Shown here: piece by piece, positions 1 through 9,205 of the stretch | How positions within the stretch are numbered: position 1 is the stretch's first letter | Layout of the letters: the number at the start of each line of letters is the position of its first letter | Assembly (NCBI GenBank): GCA_963765375.1 | Contig: CAVXVZ010000001.1 | Coordinates: 124,001-188,000, forward strand | Source of the DNA: Roseiarcus sp963765375 | Lineage (GTDB): Bacteria > Pseudomonadota > Alphaproteobacteria > Rhizobiales > Beijerinckiaceae | DNA length: 64,000 nucleotides | Direction of reading: 5' to 3' | Program-made: the position numbers and the translations under genes | Notes under the pieces: generated by a model | Told to the model about the DNA's origin: nothing | What the model saw: only the letters and a program-made list of their open reading frames with translations | Database searches by the model: none

Positions 1-2
1 GC

Positions 3-980
3 GCGGCTTCGGAAGTGGAGGCGAGGATCGCCGCCGCCTGCGCCGCCAGGCCGGCGCTGGCGATCCTCGACAATATGGAGACGCCCTGGCGCAAGGACAT
101 GGCTGCGACCGAGGCGCTTCTTGGGGAGCTGGCGGCGATCGGGGGCCTGAGGCTTGTCGTCACCGTTCGCGGCGAGCCGCCCAACCTTCCTGATCCCGGC
201 GCCTGCACGCTGCAGGACGTCGAACGGCTTCAAGACGCCGACGCGCGCGCCCTCTTCCTGCGTCACGCCGGCGATCATTTCGCCTCCGACCCTGCCCTGC
301 CCGGCCTCCTCAAGGCCCTCGACGGCCATCCGCTGTCGATCGAACTGCTAGCGGCCAATGCTCAGGGCAAGCCTGACCTCAAAGGCTTGGCGGCCGACTG
401 GAACGATCGCCGCGCCGATCTGTTGAGTCGCGGCGCCGACAACGACCGCAAGACGAGCCTTAGCGCTTCGCTCGATCTTTCGCTGGCCGCGCTCGATCCG
501 CCGAGCCCCGCCCATCGCCTGATTCGGCTGATGGCGCTCTTGCCGGACGGCATGTCCGAGGCCGACAGCCGCAGGATCCTGAGCGACGGGGAGCCGACCA
601 GGGAGGAGCGCGGCGCGGCGGCGAAGCTCGAAACCGCCCGCCTCTTGAGCCGCCCCGACGGCCGATGGCGGCTGCTGGCGCCGGTACGCGAAACGCTGCT
701 CGCCGACTTTCCGCCGGAGGCGGAGGATCGGCCGCGGCTGGTGAAGGTCTTCCTGCGGCGCGCCGCGCTGGGATTCCAGATCGGGACGAACAAATGGAGC
801 GAAGTCCGCGATGAGCTGACCGCCGAAGCTGGCAATCTCGACGCCATGATCGGTGCCGCAGCGGGGGAGTCATTGCCCAAGGATCTTGGGCCGGCCGTGA
901 TTGGGCTTAAGGAGCTTACACCGGCTCACGAACCTCGCGTCATGCACCTCCCTGCCGGCGGTTGCGAGGCGATTTCATGA
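3..980 (+). CDS. STAND-type ATPase (NB-ARC-like), C-terminal part of the ATPase module; 5' end outside window
   Basis: The reading frame is open from the window edge, so the P-loop and true start are missing. Visible features are a Walker-B-like strand (ALAILDNMETP), a following sensor strand (LRLVVTVRGEP) and a winged-helix-like stretch near residues 215-240 (LSRPDGRWRLLAPVRETLLADF in the translation, shortened here to its key residues L, R, W, V, R and E). This order is that of NB-ARC/AP-ATPase regulators, in which a nucleotide switch is coupled to C-terminal repeats. The matching repeat domain follows immediately but in another frame (901-1620), so one gene has probably been frameshifted between about 890 and 985, and the last 25 or so residues of this frame are spurious. 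Such proteins act as signalling or defence switches; which one cannot be told without the N-terminal effector domain. Confidence 0.6.
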   Translation, partial: AASEVEARIAAACAARPALAILDNMETPWRKDMAATEALLGELAAIGGLRLVVTVRGEPPNLPDPGACTLQDVERLQDADARALFLRHAGDHFASDPALPGLLKALDGHPLSIELLAANAQGKPDLKGLAADWNDRRADLLSRGADNDRKTSLSASLDLSLAALDPPSPAHRLIRLMALLPDGMSEADSRRILSDGEPTREERGAAAKLETARLLSRPDGRWRLLAPVRETLLADFPPEAEDRPRLVKVFLRRAALGFQIGTNKWSEVRDELTAEAGNLDAMIGAAAGESLPKDLGPAVIGLKELTPAHEPRVMHLPAGGCEAIS

Positions 981-1620
981 CGACGGCAATCTGGTCGCCG
1001 AGGCCAATTGCATCGTGGCCCTCGGGGAAATCGCCCTCAGCCGCTCCGATCACGTTGGAGCGCGAGAGCGTTACGAAGCGGCGCTGCTTCTCTACCAAAA
1101 GGTCGGCGACCTGCTCGGCGAGGCCAATTGTATCAAGGGCCTCGGCGAGATCGCGCTTTACCGCTCCGACTATGACGGCGCGCGCCAGCGTTTCGAGGCG
1201 GCGCTGCCACTCTGTCGGAAAGTCGGAGACGTGCCAGACGAGGCCGTTTGCATCGCACGGCTCGGCGAAATCGCTATTAAGCGCGCGGATTATGAGGAAG
1301 CGCGCCAGCATTACGAGGCGGCGCTTCCGCTTTTCCGCCAAAACGGCAACCTGCTCGGCGAGGCAAATTGCATTCGAAAACTCGGCGAGATTGCCCTCCA
1401 GCGGTCCCACTACGTCGGCGCGCGCCAACGTTTCGAGGCGGCGCTGCCGCTCTACCAAAAGGCTGGCACCGTGCGCGGCGAGGCCAATTGCATCCAGGGC
1501 TTCGGCGACATTGACGAGGCGAAGGGCGAGTTCGCGCTCGCCCGCGGGCGCTGGCGCGAGGCGTGGGCATCGATCGGCCGGCTCGACCTGATCGAAGAAC
1601 ATCTCGGTAAGGATGGGTGA
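901..1620 (+). CDS. Tetratricopeptide repeat domain protein, probably the frameshifted C-terminal half of the preceding STAND ATPase
   Basis: The frame opens just after a TGA at 898-900, with a TTG at 901. Its first 27 or so codons do not look like TPR; the repeats begin near 981. About five 40-residue helical repeats follow, of the type with a GEANCI...LGEIAL first helix and a YxGARxRFEAALPLY second helix, which is the long TPR form found in NB-ARC/AfsR-like proteins. It ends with a TGA at 1618-1620 after a capping helix. The repeats are scaffolds for protein binding. Because the upstream ATPase half is in frame 3 and this half in frame 1, I read the pair as one broken gene; independent translation of the TPR part from TTG is possible but has no clear ribosome binding site. 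Confidence 0.6.
   Translation: MGLRSLHRLTNLASCTSLPAVARRFHDDGNLVAEANCIVALGEIALSRSDHVGARERYEAALLLYQKVGDLLGEANCIKGLGEIALYRSDYDGARQRFEAALPLCRKVGDVPDEAVCIARLGEIAIKRADYEEARQHYEAALPLFRQNGNLLGEANCIRKLGEIALQRSHYVGARQRFEAALPLYQKAGTVRGEANCIQGFGDIDEAKGEFALARGRWREAWASIGRLDLIEEHLGKDG
981..1515 (+). repeat. Tandem 120-bp repeats encoding 40-residue TPR units
   Basis: Units start near 981, 1101, 1221, 1341 and 1461 (the last is partial). Each carries a near-constant segment reading gaggccaattg followed by ctcggcga, and a second constant block ending in gaggcggcgctgcc. The strong conservation at DNA level implies recent expansion or gene conversion, and repeat-number variation between strains would be expected. 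Confidence 0.85.
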
Positions 1621-1872
1621 CGGGATGAATGGTGCTCGCCGCCTAAATCCGGCCAGGCCAGGTACGAACGATTTTCCCGAACAATCTCTTCCGGAAAACC
1701 GAAATCCGTGATAGGGTTCTGCTCATGGACAATCTCGCCAAGCTCGATCTCCGGGACACGCCGCGCCTCGTCGCAGCGTTGACCCCACGATCATTGCAAG
1801 CCATCAGGGAGCCGGCCCCAAATCTCACCCATAACCCATTGAAAAACCTCAATACTGGGAAGGAAACGGCAT

Positions 1873-1975
1873 TTTGATTTTGTTGCGAATTCCTTGGTTT
1901 TCGTTGCGCCCGGCTTGGTTTTTGTTGCGCCCGGCTTTGATTTTATTGCGTCCGGCTTGGTTTTTGTTGCGGCGG
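1873..1975 (+). repeat. Five degenerate 21-bp direct repeats in the intergenic region
   Basis: The interval 1621-1977 holds no convincing gene. Its right part is a run of about five 21-bp units of the form ttggtttttgttgcgcccggc, with first and fourth units reading ttgattttgttgcg or ttgattttattgcg. The array ends at the 3' end of the minus-strand membrane gene. It is T-rich on the plus strand, unlike its surroundings. It could be a slipped-strand tract or a terminator-associated repeat; no function can be read. Confidence 0.75.
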
Positions 1976-1977
1976 CC

Positions 1978-3411
1978 TCAGTCGCCCCTCAACCCCGGCT
2001 CCCCGGTCGCATCCTCGCGCGCCTGGACGACCGCGGTTGCGTCGGAATGGAGCCGCCGCCAGCCGGGCGTGCGGTCGAGGATGGCCACGATCCTGGCGTC
2101 GGGCGAGAAGATCGTCCACGCGATCCCGTAGCGCTTGAGCGTGCTCGTCACCGTCGCCGCATCGCCCGCCTGCAGCTTGTCGTAGAGGCTCAGCATCGCG
2201 TCGCCATAAAGCTCGGCGCGGCCGTCGATGAACGGCCGCACATGCGAGAAGATCAGATAGCCGCCGAAGCCGTATTCGTTGAGCGCCGGCTTCGCCCTCA
2301 AGTCCGGCGGGACCGCGGCGAGGGCCGAGATCGGGGCCGAGCTCCCGTCGACGCGCTCGATCGGCGCAAGGAGCCGCGCCCCCGCAATCATCAGCGCGCC
2401 GGCGACCGTGGCCGCAATCGCGGTCGTCGCAACCCGCCGCCGCTCCCCGGCGACCGGAGCGGCGCGGAAAGCCGCGGCGATCGGCCGCGCCAGCAGCATC
2501 GGCGCCAGGATCGCGAGCAGCGCCTGATGACGGGAATGCTGGAGCGCCATCGCGATGAGCGCGAGGATGAGCGCGGCGCGGATCGGCGCCATCGCGAACG
2601 GCCGGGTGAGCGCCACGCCGATCAGCATCAGGAGCGCGAGCTCCATTGTTCCGGGATGGCTGAAGTCCTGCGGCCGCCACTCGCTGATCCGCGACAGGTT
2701 CTCGATCCCGATCAGCCGGAACGGCTGGATGAGCGCTTCGACGCCATACGGATTGACGAGCGCCGCCGCGAGCGCGGCGAGGCCGAACAGGGCCCAGGCG
2801 CGCGCCGTTGCGACACGCGCTCCGGCTCGGGCTTCGGCCAGCGCCTCGAGCGCGAACGGCCCGATCAGTATGAGGCCGAAGATGAAGCCGCCATGCATAT
2901 TCGCCCACGCGGTCATCAGCGGAACGAGGGCGAGCGGCGGCGCGCGGCCACGATCGCGCGCGGTGATGAGGCCGGCGCTCCACGCCGCCGCGATCGGCAG
3001 CGCCAGCATGTGCGGGCGCGCGAGCAGGCTCGCCGTCATGAGCCCGAGACCGAGGCCGACGGTCGCGACGAGCGGCGCGCCGCGAAGATCGCGCGCGGCG
3101 GCGAGGCCGACGATCAGCGCCGCGCTGGCCGCGGCGGCGCCGGTCATGAGCGCGACGCCATCCCAGTCGCCGAGGCGGAAGGCGAGCGCCATGAGCGCTT
3201 CGGACAGCCATACCCGCGGCGCGCCGCCGTGGGCGATGATCCACTCGCCCGTCGCCAGATGCGAGAACGTGTCGCCGTCGCCAAGAACGGCGGGCGAGAA
3301 CGCCGCGAGCGCGAATAGGGCGACCGCGACCGCAGCGAGGCCGAGCCCGGCAAGGCGGGCCTCGGCGCCCTCATCGCCGGCGGAGCGGACGAACGGCAAG
3401 GCGAAGGACAT
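1978..3411 (-). CDS. Polytopic membrane protein of unknown function (GT-C-like topology)
   Basis: The protein has about 477 residues with roughly ten hydrophobic segments and a soluble C-terminal domain of about 130 residues. I chose the ATG at 3411 because a GAGG ribosome binding site lies just upstream; the frame stays open 19 codons further. Conserved-looking loops include an ARPHML segment, a WANMHGGFIFGL segment and an NPYG segment, a pattern shared by a widespread family of bacterial hypothetical membrane proteins with resemblance to GT-C glycosyltransferases. The C-terminal part contains a DGRAELYGD stretch. I see no catalytic motif that would prove glycosyl transfer. It lies downstream of the FecR-domain gene on the same strand, about 150 bp apart. 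Confidence 0.6.
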   Translation of the reverse strand: MSFALPFVRSAGDEGAEARLAGLGLAAVAVALFALAAFSPAVLGDGDTFSHLATGEWIIAHGGAPRVWLSEALMALAFRLGDWDGVALMTGAAAASAALIVGLAAARDLRGAPLVATVGLGLGLMTASLLARPHMLALPIAAAWSAGLITARDRGRAPPLALVPLMTAWANMHGGFIFGLILIGPFALEALAEARAGARVATARAWALFGLAALAAALVNPYGVEALIQPFRLIGIENLSRISEWRPQDFSHPGTMELALLMLIGVALTRPFAMAPIRAALILALIAMALQHSRHQALLAILAPMLLARPIAAAFRAAPVAGERRRVATTAIAATVAGALMIAGARLLAPIERVDGSSAPISALAAVPPDLRAKPALNEYGFGGYLIFSHVRPFIDGRAELYGDAMLSLYDKLQAGDAATVTSTLKRYGIAWTIFSPDARIVAILDRTPGWRRLHSDATAVVQAREDATGEPGLRGD

Positions 3412-3562
3412 CGCCTCAAGCCTGCCAAAGCTGCAATAACGCGGCGTTAAATCGTGGGCGCCGGCCAAATGCGAGGCGCCCGCGGGCGGAGGGACGATTA
3501 TCCCTAATGCCTACCTAAATGTTAAGTCGTCCAAGCCGGCAGGCGTGCCCGACGAACCGCAG

Positions 3563-4309
3563 CTACCGCCCGCAGAGCGACCCTGACGGGAAGCCGTGGC
3601 CGTTGGACGCGTAACTGCTGCCGGAGCAAAGTGACGAGTTGCCCGCGCAGAGCGAAGCGAAATCGACCGGCGTCGAAGTAAAGCTGGCCTGGTTGGTTCC
3701 CCCGACCTTCCTGACCAGCGCGGTCTGGCCGATGTTCTGCAGGTCGATGCAATCGCAGCGCGGTCCGCCGACGCCGGTGCGCGTGCAGTTGCGCTCCTGC
3801 TGCGCGAAGGTGATGTAGGACCGCCGCGGACAGATGAGCGCTTGGCCCTCGACCAGCGTCACCTTCGACTGCCCGCCCTGTACGCCGATATCGAGCACGG
3901 TGCCGCGCACGCCGATGACGGCGGTCGGCGTCTGAATCTCATAGGCCTTCTTGTCGAGCGCGCCGGTGGTGAATCGAAAGACGCCCTTGGCGAGATTGAC
4001 CGTCATTTTCTGCCCGTTCGATTCGCCTACATAGACGAACTGGTCGAGCTTCACATTGGAAACGGGACCGACCCCCAGATTGGTTGAATCGAGGAAGATC
4101 AGCTTGGCGGTCGAATCCACCCCGGTGCGTACGACCTCGTTGCGGAAGACCGAATCTCCGGCGACAAGCGGGGCCGACGCGCCGGCGAGGTCGCGCGTGA
4201 CATCGTTATGCGCCAGCGCAGTCGAGCCGATGTGTTCCTGCGCTTGGGCCCCGACAGCGCCGGCCGCCAATGCGCAACCCGCAATTAGGATGTGCTGCAA
4301 CAGGCCCAA
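3563..4309 (-). CDS. FecR-domain secreted protein
   Basis: A 248-residue protein with a typical Sec signal peptide (hydrophobic core followed by AQAQE). The mature N-terminal part is a FecR domain: VAGDSVFRNEVVRTG, then LIFLDSTNLGVGP, a beta-rich middle, and the signature PTAVIGVRGT followed by VTLVEGQ. The C-terminal 90 residues are Cys-rich (about nine Cys), consistent with disulfides in the periplasm. FecR domains of this type in alphaproteobacteria usually occur in exported proteins of unknown role rather than in iron-dicitrate sensing, and no ECF sigma factor is next to it. It looks intact. The start ATG at 4309 is followed directly by the signal peptide. Confidence 0.75.
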   Translation of the reverse strand: MGLLQHILIAGCALAAGAVGAQAQEHIGSTALAHNDVTRDLAGASAPLVAGDSVFRNEVVRTGVDSTAKLIFLDSTNLGVGPVSNVKLDQFVYVGESNGQKMTVNLAKGVFRFTTGALDKKAYEIQTPTAVIGVRGTVLDIGVQGGQSKVTLVEGQALICPRRSYITFAQQERNCTRTGVGGPRCDCIDLQNIGQTALVRKVGGTNQASFTSTPVDFASLCAGNSSLCSGSSYASNGHGFPSGSLCGR

Positions 4310-4676
4310 TTGCGAAATACCTCAATTCCTCGGCCGGCCAAGCCCTGTGCCGAAACATTTTTCCGCCATCATTGAGCGAAACCCAACGAAGTCAAGTCTA
4401 TTTCCGCTCTCGGCGATGCTTTTGACGAATCTCGGCCCGCGCCGTGCGGCGGATGACTCGCGGGATCCAGACGGCTCTTGAGCGCTGGCGGAGACGGAGT
4501 TCCGCCTTTCTGCCGTCTCATCGCCTCTCGCAACATCTCTGGCTGGTCAAAACGGACGCTATTTCAGATGGATTCAATCGCACGATGCCGCATGGTATCT
4601 CTTGACGTCTCCCCAAAGCGCAAATAGAAACTAGGACCGATACTAGGACCGGAGCCTTTGCGAAGGGCGACCTAAC
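4310..4676. other. Intergenic region upstream of the integrase, with a 9-bp direct repeat
   Basis: No gene is apparent. Close to the integrase start two copies of actaggacc lie at 4630-4638 and 4642-4650, which could be arm-type binding sites for the recombinase or its regulator. I looked for a tRNA 3' end as attachment site around 4480-4520 and found only a short resemblance (ggcggagacgg), not a tRNA. Confidence 0.4.
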
Positions 4677-5934
4677 ATGGCGCGGACGATCCACAAGCTG
4701 ACAGCGAAGGAGGTCGAAACGATCGTCAAGCCGGGGCGCCATTCGGACGGCGGCGGGCTCTATCTTTTCATTTCGCCGGACGGCCGAAGGCGCTGGACCT
4801 TCATGTACACGCGGTGCGGAAAGCAGCGGGAAGCGGGCCTTGGTCGGGCGCCGGAAAAGAAGATTGAGGAAAAGAAGACCAAGGAGTTCGAAGTCGCGAG
4901 ATGTCGTGTCCCTGAAAGCCGCTCGCGAAAAGGCGGCGGAGGGCCGCGCCATGCTCAAAGCGGGCGCCGATCCGATCGCCAAATGGAACAAGCCGGACGC
5001 GAAGCAAGTCCCGACGTTTGGCGAGGCGGCGGACGAATTTCTCGCCGCGCAAAAGGGTGGCTGGCGTAACGATAAGCACAAAGCGCAATGGACTATGACG
5101 CTCACAACCTATTGTGCGCCAATCCGTGCCACGTCCGTTGACGCGATCGACACGGAAGCCGTGCTTTCAGTTCTCAAGCCCTTATGGACGCGGGCGCCGG
5201 AAACTGCCTCGCGCCTTCGGGGGCGCATCGAGGCTGTCTTGGACGCCGCTAAGGCGCGCGGCTTCATCGATCGGAACGAAGCCAATCCGGCCCGCTGGCG
5301 CGGCCATCTCGACAAGCTCTTGCCCAAGCGCGCCAAGCTCACGCGTGGACATCATGCGGCGATGCCCTATGCCGACGTTCCAGCCTTCCTGGCGGGCCTT
5401 CGCGAGCGACCGGCGACGGCGGCGAGGGCGTTGGAATTCACCATTTTGACGGCGACACGATCGGGCGAAGCGCTGTCCGCTCGTTGGGACGAGATCGACC
5501 TGACGGGGAAAGTCTGGACTATCCCGGCCGTGCGAACGAAGGCGGCGCGGGAGCATCGAGTCCCGCTGTCCGATCGCGCTGTCGCCATCTTGACGGAATT
5601 GGACAAGGGGCGAACGGGCGATCACATTTTTCCTGGCCAGCGTCCTGGCCAGCCGCTTTCGGGCATGGCGTTTGAAATGCTTTTGCGGCGCATCGGCTCA
5701 CCGTTCACCGCGCACGGCTTTCGAAGCTCTTTTCGCGATTGGGCGGGCAACGAGACGCATTTTCCGCGAGAGGTCGCCGAGCATGCCCTTGCGCACGTCA
5801 TCGGCGACAAGGCCGAACAAGCCTACCGGCGATCCGATGCGCTCACGCGACGGCGCGAAATGATGGACGCTTGGGCGAGGCATTGTGAGGGCGCGGCCGG
5901 CGAGAACGTCTTGGCGTTCAGGCGGCCGGCCTAG
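4677..5934 (+). pseudogene. Tyrosine integrase with N-terminal DUF4102 domain, frameshifted
   Basis: The N-terminal arm-binding domain starts at ATG 4677 (MARTIHKLTAKEVE, then a GGGLYLFI turn) and runs in frame 3 to about 4890. From about 4895 the protein continues in frame 1 (VSLKAAREKAAEGRAMLKAG) to the stop at 5934. All catalytic residues of the P4/prophage-type integrase are visible in the second frame: Arg in TATRSGEAL, Lys in VRTKAAREH, the HGFRSSFRDW box, His in EHALAHV and the Tyr of QAYRRS. Total length would be about 418 residues, normal for the family. A single indel therefore inactivates an otherwise complete recombinase, unless frameshifting is tolerated. It probably drove integration of the island that follows. 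Confidence 0.85.
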
Positions 5935-5975
5935 CTTATTGCGCTTGCGTCGGCTTCGCTTTTCATCGAATTCGA

Positions 5976-6043
5976 GGCGTAACCGGCGTAACTGGCGTAA
6001 CTCCAGGCCCCCTAGGCGTAACCAATGGCGTTTCGGTTACGCC
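5976..6043. repeat. GGCGTAAC iterons and a 9-bp perfect inverted repeat downstream of the integrase
   Basis: Four copies of ggcgtaac start at 5976, 5985, 5994 and 6015, the first three spaced exactly 9 bp apart. The fourth forms the left arm of a perfect hairpin, ggcgtaacc (6015-6023) and ggttacgcc (6035-6043), with an 11-base loop. The cluster could be an integrase arm site, a replication-protein iteron set, or a terminator plus operator. The rest of 5935-6437 shows no convincing gene. Confidence 0.8.
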
Positions 6044-6437
6044 TGCTAAACCAAGCCATGCACTCGGTATGTTGTCGGAGGCGTGACGCTAGGGGCCTGC
6101 CGTGCCGACTTGTTGCGCGACCCCTCATTTAGCGAAGGAAAGAGGACTCTGTTGCCGAGCCAAAGCGTCTTCGAGCTTAGCCATGCCATGAAGGGCGTGT
6201 GCGCCGGCCGTTCAGGCCGCACTGACAGTGCGAATGACGACCGCATGTTTGGCAAGCTCGAAGAGACGTGCATGAAACTGTTTCCGCAGGCAGGCTCCGG
6301 CAGCGGTTTCGGCTGCGCGGTTAGAACGGCGTATCGAAATCTGGGTTGCGAGCTTCGTGAAATGGAGGGCGTCGAATTGCTCGCCGCCGCAGATCGTCTC
6401 GATGCCGCCTTCGCTAGCCGTCGTGGACTGTCTCCGC

Positions 6438-7269
6438 GTGCTTGCCGTCCTCGCGCTTGGCCAGGGCGCGGTCATTCTTTCGGGCGCGGGATCTAACAAC
6501 AACGTGCCTTTTCCCGTTTCGAAGCGGACTTGATCTCTCGGTGCCCTGGACTATTGGCTTTTGCGGAATTCTTGCGGCGGGGCTGATCCAAGGCTCGAAC
6601 GCTGCGACGTTCTGGGCCGTGCCCCTCGCGCTCGGCGTCGGCGCTTTGATCGGCCTCGTCAACGGTGTCGGCGTTGCCTCCCTTGGACTGCCGCCGATCG
6701 TCATGACGCTTGCGACGAACGGGGTGCTGCAGGGGGCGGCCCTTCTCTACAGCAATGGCACGCCCGCAGGCTTCGCGTCGCCAGCGCTTCGCTGGCTCAT
6801 GACAGGGTCGCTCGCTAAAGTCACTCCGCTTGTCGGATTGATGGCCATATTCATCCTGTTCGGGGTCACGCTTCTCGGACGAACGGTGTTCGGACGCTGG
6901 GTCTACGCGATTGGCAATAGCCCGCGCACCTCATTCTTGTCCGGAGTTCGGGTGAAATGGACGACGATCGGCGTGTATATCCTCAGCGGCTTCTGCGCCG
7001 GACTGGTCGGTGTCCTCCTTACCGGTTTCAGCGGCCAGGCCAGTCTCGGCATGGGCGATGATTTTCTTTTGCCTTCAATCGCGGTGGTCATCGTCGGCGG
7101 CACGTTGATTACCGGCGGCCGTGGCAGCTACATCGGAATGTTGGGTGGCGTACTGCTTCTCACAGCGCTGCAAACGCTGCTCGCAGGCACAACCCTCCCT
7201 CACGCTGTCCGCGACATCATCTATGGAGCCGTCGTTCTCGTGTCAGTTCTGGCGCTGCGCGAGAAATGA
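6438..7269 (+). pseudogene. Sugar ABC transporter permease (RbsC/BPD_transp_2 family), 5'-truncated and frameshifted
   Basis: From about 6526 a long frame encodes roughly 250 residues with eight or so membrane segments and the family signature GLDLSVPW, the GLPPIVMTLATNG loop and the C-terminal GGTLITGGRGSYIG motif. The preceding helix LAVLALGQGAVILSG is recognisable at 6438-6485 but in another frame, and about 40 bp that fit neither frame lie between them. The first 50 or so residues of a normal permease are missing. No ATPase or binding-protein gene is adjacent, so the transporter is dead and an orphan. It would have carried a monosaccharide or similar ligand across the inner membrane. Confidence 0.75.
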
Positions 7270-7383
7270 CGACGCGAATGGTGCGATCGAAGCGCCATCG
7301 CGCCTTTGACTGAATGCAGTCACGGGAAAGATTATTTGGCTGCGAAGGCGCAAGCCGGGACTGATAAATGAGCGGAGGGAGAG

Positions 7384-7914
7384 TTGAGGCAAATTCGACG
7401 CATCGTCACGACGGACGATGAGAACGGCAAATCCGGCGTGCTGGTCGACGAGATCGCATCGCGCACAATCACCGTGCTGACGGAAATGTGGATCACCGAC
7501 AGCAGACCGCCAACCCATAGGGATCGGATCGACCACGCCGAGCGATCGAATCAGCTCGAGCCTCCGCCTGCCGGCACCTTGTTTCGATACTTCGAGATCG
7601 CGCCCGAGTCCGAGACAGCCCATCTGACCAATGAGGAGAAGCGAAAGGCCAGCGCCGAATGGTTCGCTGCGATGAACGCCGCTCACCTGCAGCCCGACAC
7701 CGCGCGGCATCCACCGATGCATCGATCCCCCACGACCGATTACATCATCTTGCTTTCGGGCGAGATCTCGCTCGTGCTGGATAGAGAAGAGAGAACGCTG
7801 AAGCCCTTCGATTGCGTAGTCCAAAGAGGCACCAATCACGCGTGGGTCAACCGCGGCGCTCAGCCCGCCCTGCTAATGGCTGTTCTAGTGGATGACAGGC
7901 GCAACGTCGGCTGA
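7384..7914 (+). CDS. Cupin-domain protein
   Basis: A 176-residue protein with a single C-terminal cupin domain: HPPMHRSPTTDYIILLSGEI resembles the first metal motif (HxxxxxxEYxxVLxG, degenerate) and GTNHAWVNRG matches the second motif with its His. The N-terminal 90 residues resemble the extension seen in cupin proteins of catabolic operons. The start is a TTG at 7384 preceded by GGAGGGAGA. It appears intact. Function unknown; a small-molecule-binding or isomerase role is typical of the family. It lies 114 bp after the dead permease and may once have belonged to the same sugar locus. Confidence 0.75.
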   Translation: MRQIRRIVTTDDENGKSGVLVDEIASRTITVLTEMWITDSRPPTHRDRIDHAERSNQLEPPPAGTLFRYFEIAPESETAHLTNEEKRKASAEWFAAMNAAHLQPDTARHPPMHRSPTTDYIILLSGEISLVLDREERTLKPFDCVVQRGTNHAWVNRGAQPALLMAVLVDDRRNVG

Positions 7915-8054
7915 ACATCCCTTGGTTCGGATTGCCGCCTTGAGAATGCGCATTTGGCGGATCGCCGAGAGCGCTACTCGAACAAGCTCCGGATATCGAT
8001 CTGGACTTGCCTCGTAAAGCTGGAGAGCTCTTCTGAAGGAAAGAGGAGCATTTG

Positions 8055-8351
8055 ATGGGCAAGGCGCATCGCCGGTTTGGCAAAGAATTTGAGGCGGAGG
8101 CCGTGCGTCTGGTGGAGACAAGCGGGCGCACACAGCGCGAGATTGCCGAGGATCTCGAGATCGGCCTTTCGATGCTGCGGCGATGGATCGACAAGCGCCG
8201 GGAGCGTGATCTGGAAGCGCCGCCTCCCGAGCGGCAGGAGGATATGGCGGCCGAGTTGAAGCGCTTGCGGCGCGAGAACGAGATCTTGCGGCAGGAACGC
8301 GAGATCCTGAAGAGGGCTGCGACTTTTTTCGCCAAGGAGGGAAGTCGATGA
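8055..8351 (+). CDS. IS3-family transposase OrfA
   Basis: About 98 residues. An N-terminal helix-turn-helix (FGKEFEAEAVRLVE...REIAEDLEIGLSMLRRWI, key residues only) binds the IS ends, and a C-terminal leucine-zipper-like stretch (ELKRLRRENEILRQEREILK) mediates oligomerisation. The ATG at 8055 follows an AGAGGA ribosome binding site. The stop overlaps the orfB start (ATGA at 8348-8351). A T6 run shortly before the overlap could serve frameshifting to an OrfAB fusion. Confidence 0.9.
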   Translation: MGKAHRRFGKEFEAEAVRLVETSGRTQREIAEDLEIGLSMLRRWIDKRRERDLEAPPPERQEDMAAELKRLRRENEILRQEREILKRAATFFAKEGSR

Positions 8352-9205
8352 GGTTCCGTCTCATCGATGCGGCGAAGAAGGATTTCCCCGTCCAGCGTCT
8401 ATGCAAGGTCCTCGACGTCAGTGCGAGCGGATACCTCGCCTGGAAGGAGCGCCCGGCCTGCCGCCGGCAGCGTGACGATATGGTGCTGCTGGCTCATGTC
8501 CGCTCGGCCTTCACCCTTTCGAACGGGACCTACGGCAGCCCGCGCATGGTGCACGAACTTCGCGACAACGGGCTTACCATCGGCCGCAGGCGCGTCGCCC
8601 GGCTGATGCGCGAGAATGGGCTCAGGGCTCGGCAGAAGCGGCGGTTCAAGCGCACCACCGACAGCCTTCACGCCTTTCCGATCGCCCCGAACCTTCTGGA
8701 CCAGGACTTCGCAGCGGCCCGGCCGAACCAGAAGTGGGGCGCCGACATCTCCTACGTCTGGACCCGCGAGGGCTGGCTCTACCTCGCCGTCGTCATCGAC
8801 CTGTTCGCCCGGCGCGTCGTCGGCTGGGCAACCAGCGATCGGCTCCACAAGGAACTGGCATTGTCGGCTCTGCGCCGGGCCGTCGCCGTGCGGCGTCCTG
8901 CCGCCGGCCTCATTCACTACGCGGACCGCGGCAGCCAATACTGCTCCCTCGATTACCAGGCTGAGCTGAGGAAGAACGGCATCGTGATTTCGATGTCGGG
9001 AAAGGGAAACTGCTTCGATAACGCCATGGTCGAGACGTTCTTCAAGACGCTGAAGGCCGAACTCGTCTGGCGCACCCTCTTCCGAAGCCGGACTGAAGCG
9101 ACCGCCGCAATCGGACGCTATATCGACGGCTTCTACAATGCCGTCCGGCGCCATTCGGCGCTCGACTTCATCAGCCCGCTTCAGTTCGAGAGGCAGGCCG
9201 CGTAA
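8348..9205 (+). CDS. IS3-family transposase OrfB (rve/DDE)
   Basis: 285 residues with the HTH_21 region, then the integrase core. The DDE residues are seen as D in KWGADISYVW, D in HYADRGSQY and E in FDNAMVETFFKTLK. The C-terminal helix RYIDGFYNAVRRHSAL is typical of the family. The gene is intact and differs from copy 2 at only a few positions. Confidence 0.93.
   Translation: MRFRLIDAAKKDFPVQRLCKVLDVSASGYLAWKERPACRRQRDDMVLLAHVRSAFTLSNGTYGSPRMVHELRDNGLTIGRRRVARLMRENGLRARQKRRFKRTTDSLHAFPIAPNLLDQDFAAARPNQKWGADISYVWTREGWLYLAVVIDLFARRVVGWATSDRLHKELALSALRRAVAVRRPAAGLIHYADRGSQYCSLDYQAELRKNGIVISMSGKGNCFDNAMVETFFKTLKAELVWRTLFRSRTEATAAIGRYIDGFYNAVRRHSALDFISPLQFERQAA

Noticed and set aside
1894..3318. 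Long plus-strand frame of 474 codons antisense to the membrane protein
   Set aside because: Arg/Asp/Glu-rich composition typical of a shadow frame in GC-rich DNA; the minus strand has a coherent membrane protein.
4470..4530. Possible tRNA 3' end as integrase attachment site
   Set aside because: Only a short ggcggaga-like match; no acceptor stem, T-arm or anticodon arm could be assembled.
6083..6496. 137-codon plus-strand frame before the permease
   Set aside because: No domain; its end overlaps the remains of the permease N-terminus in another frame.
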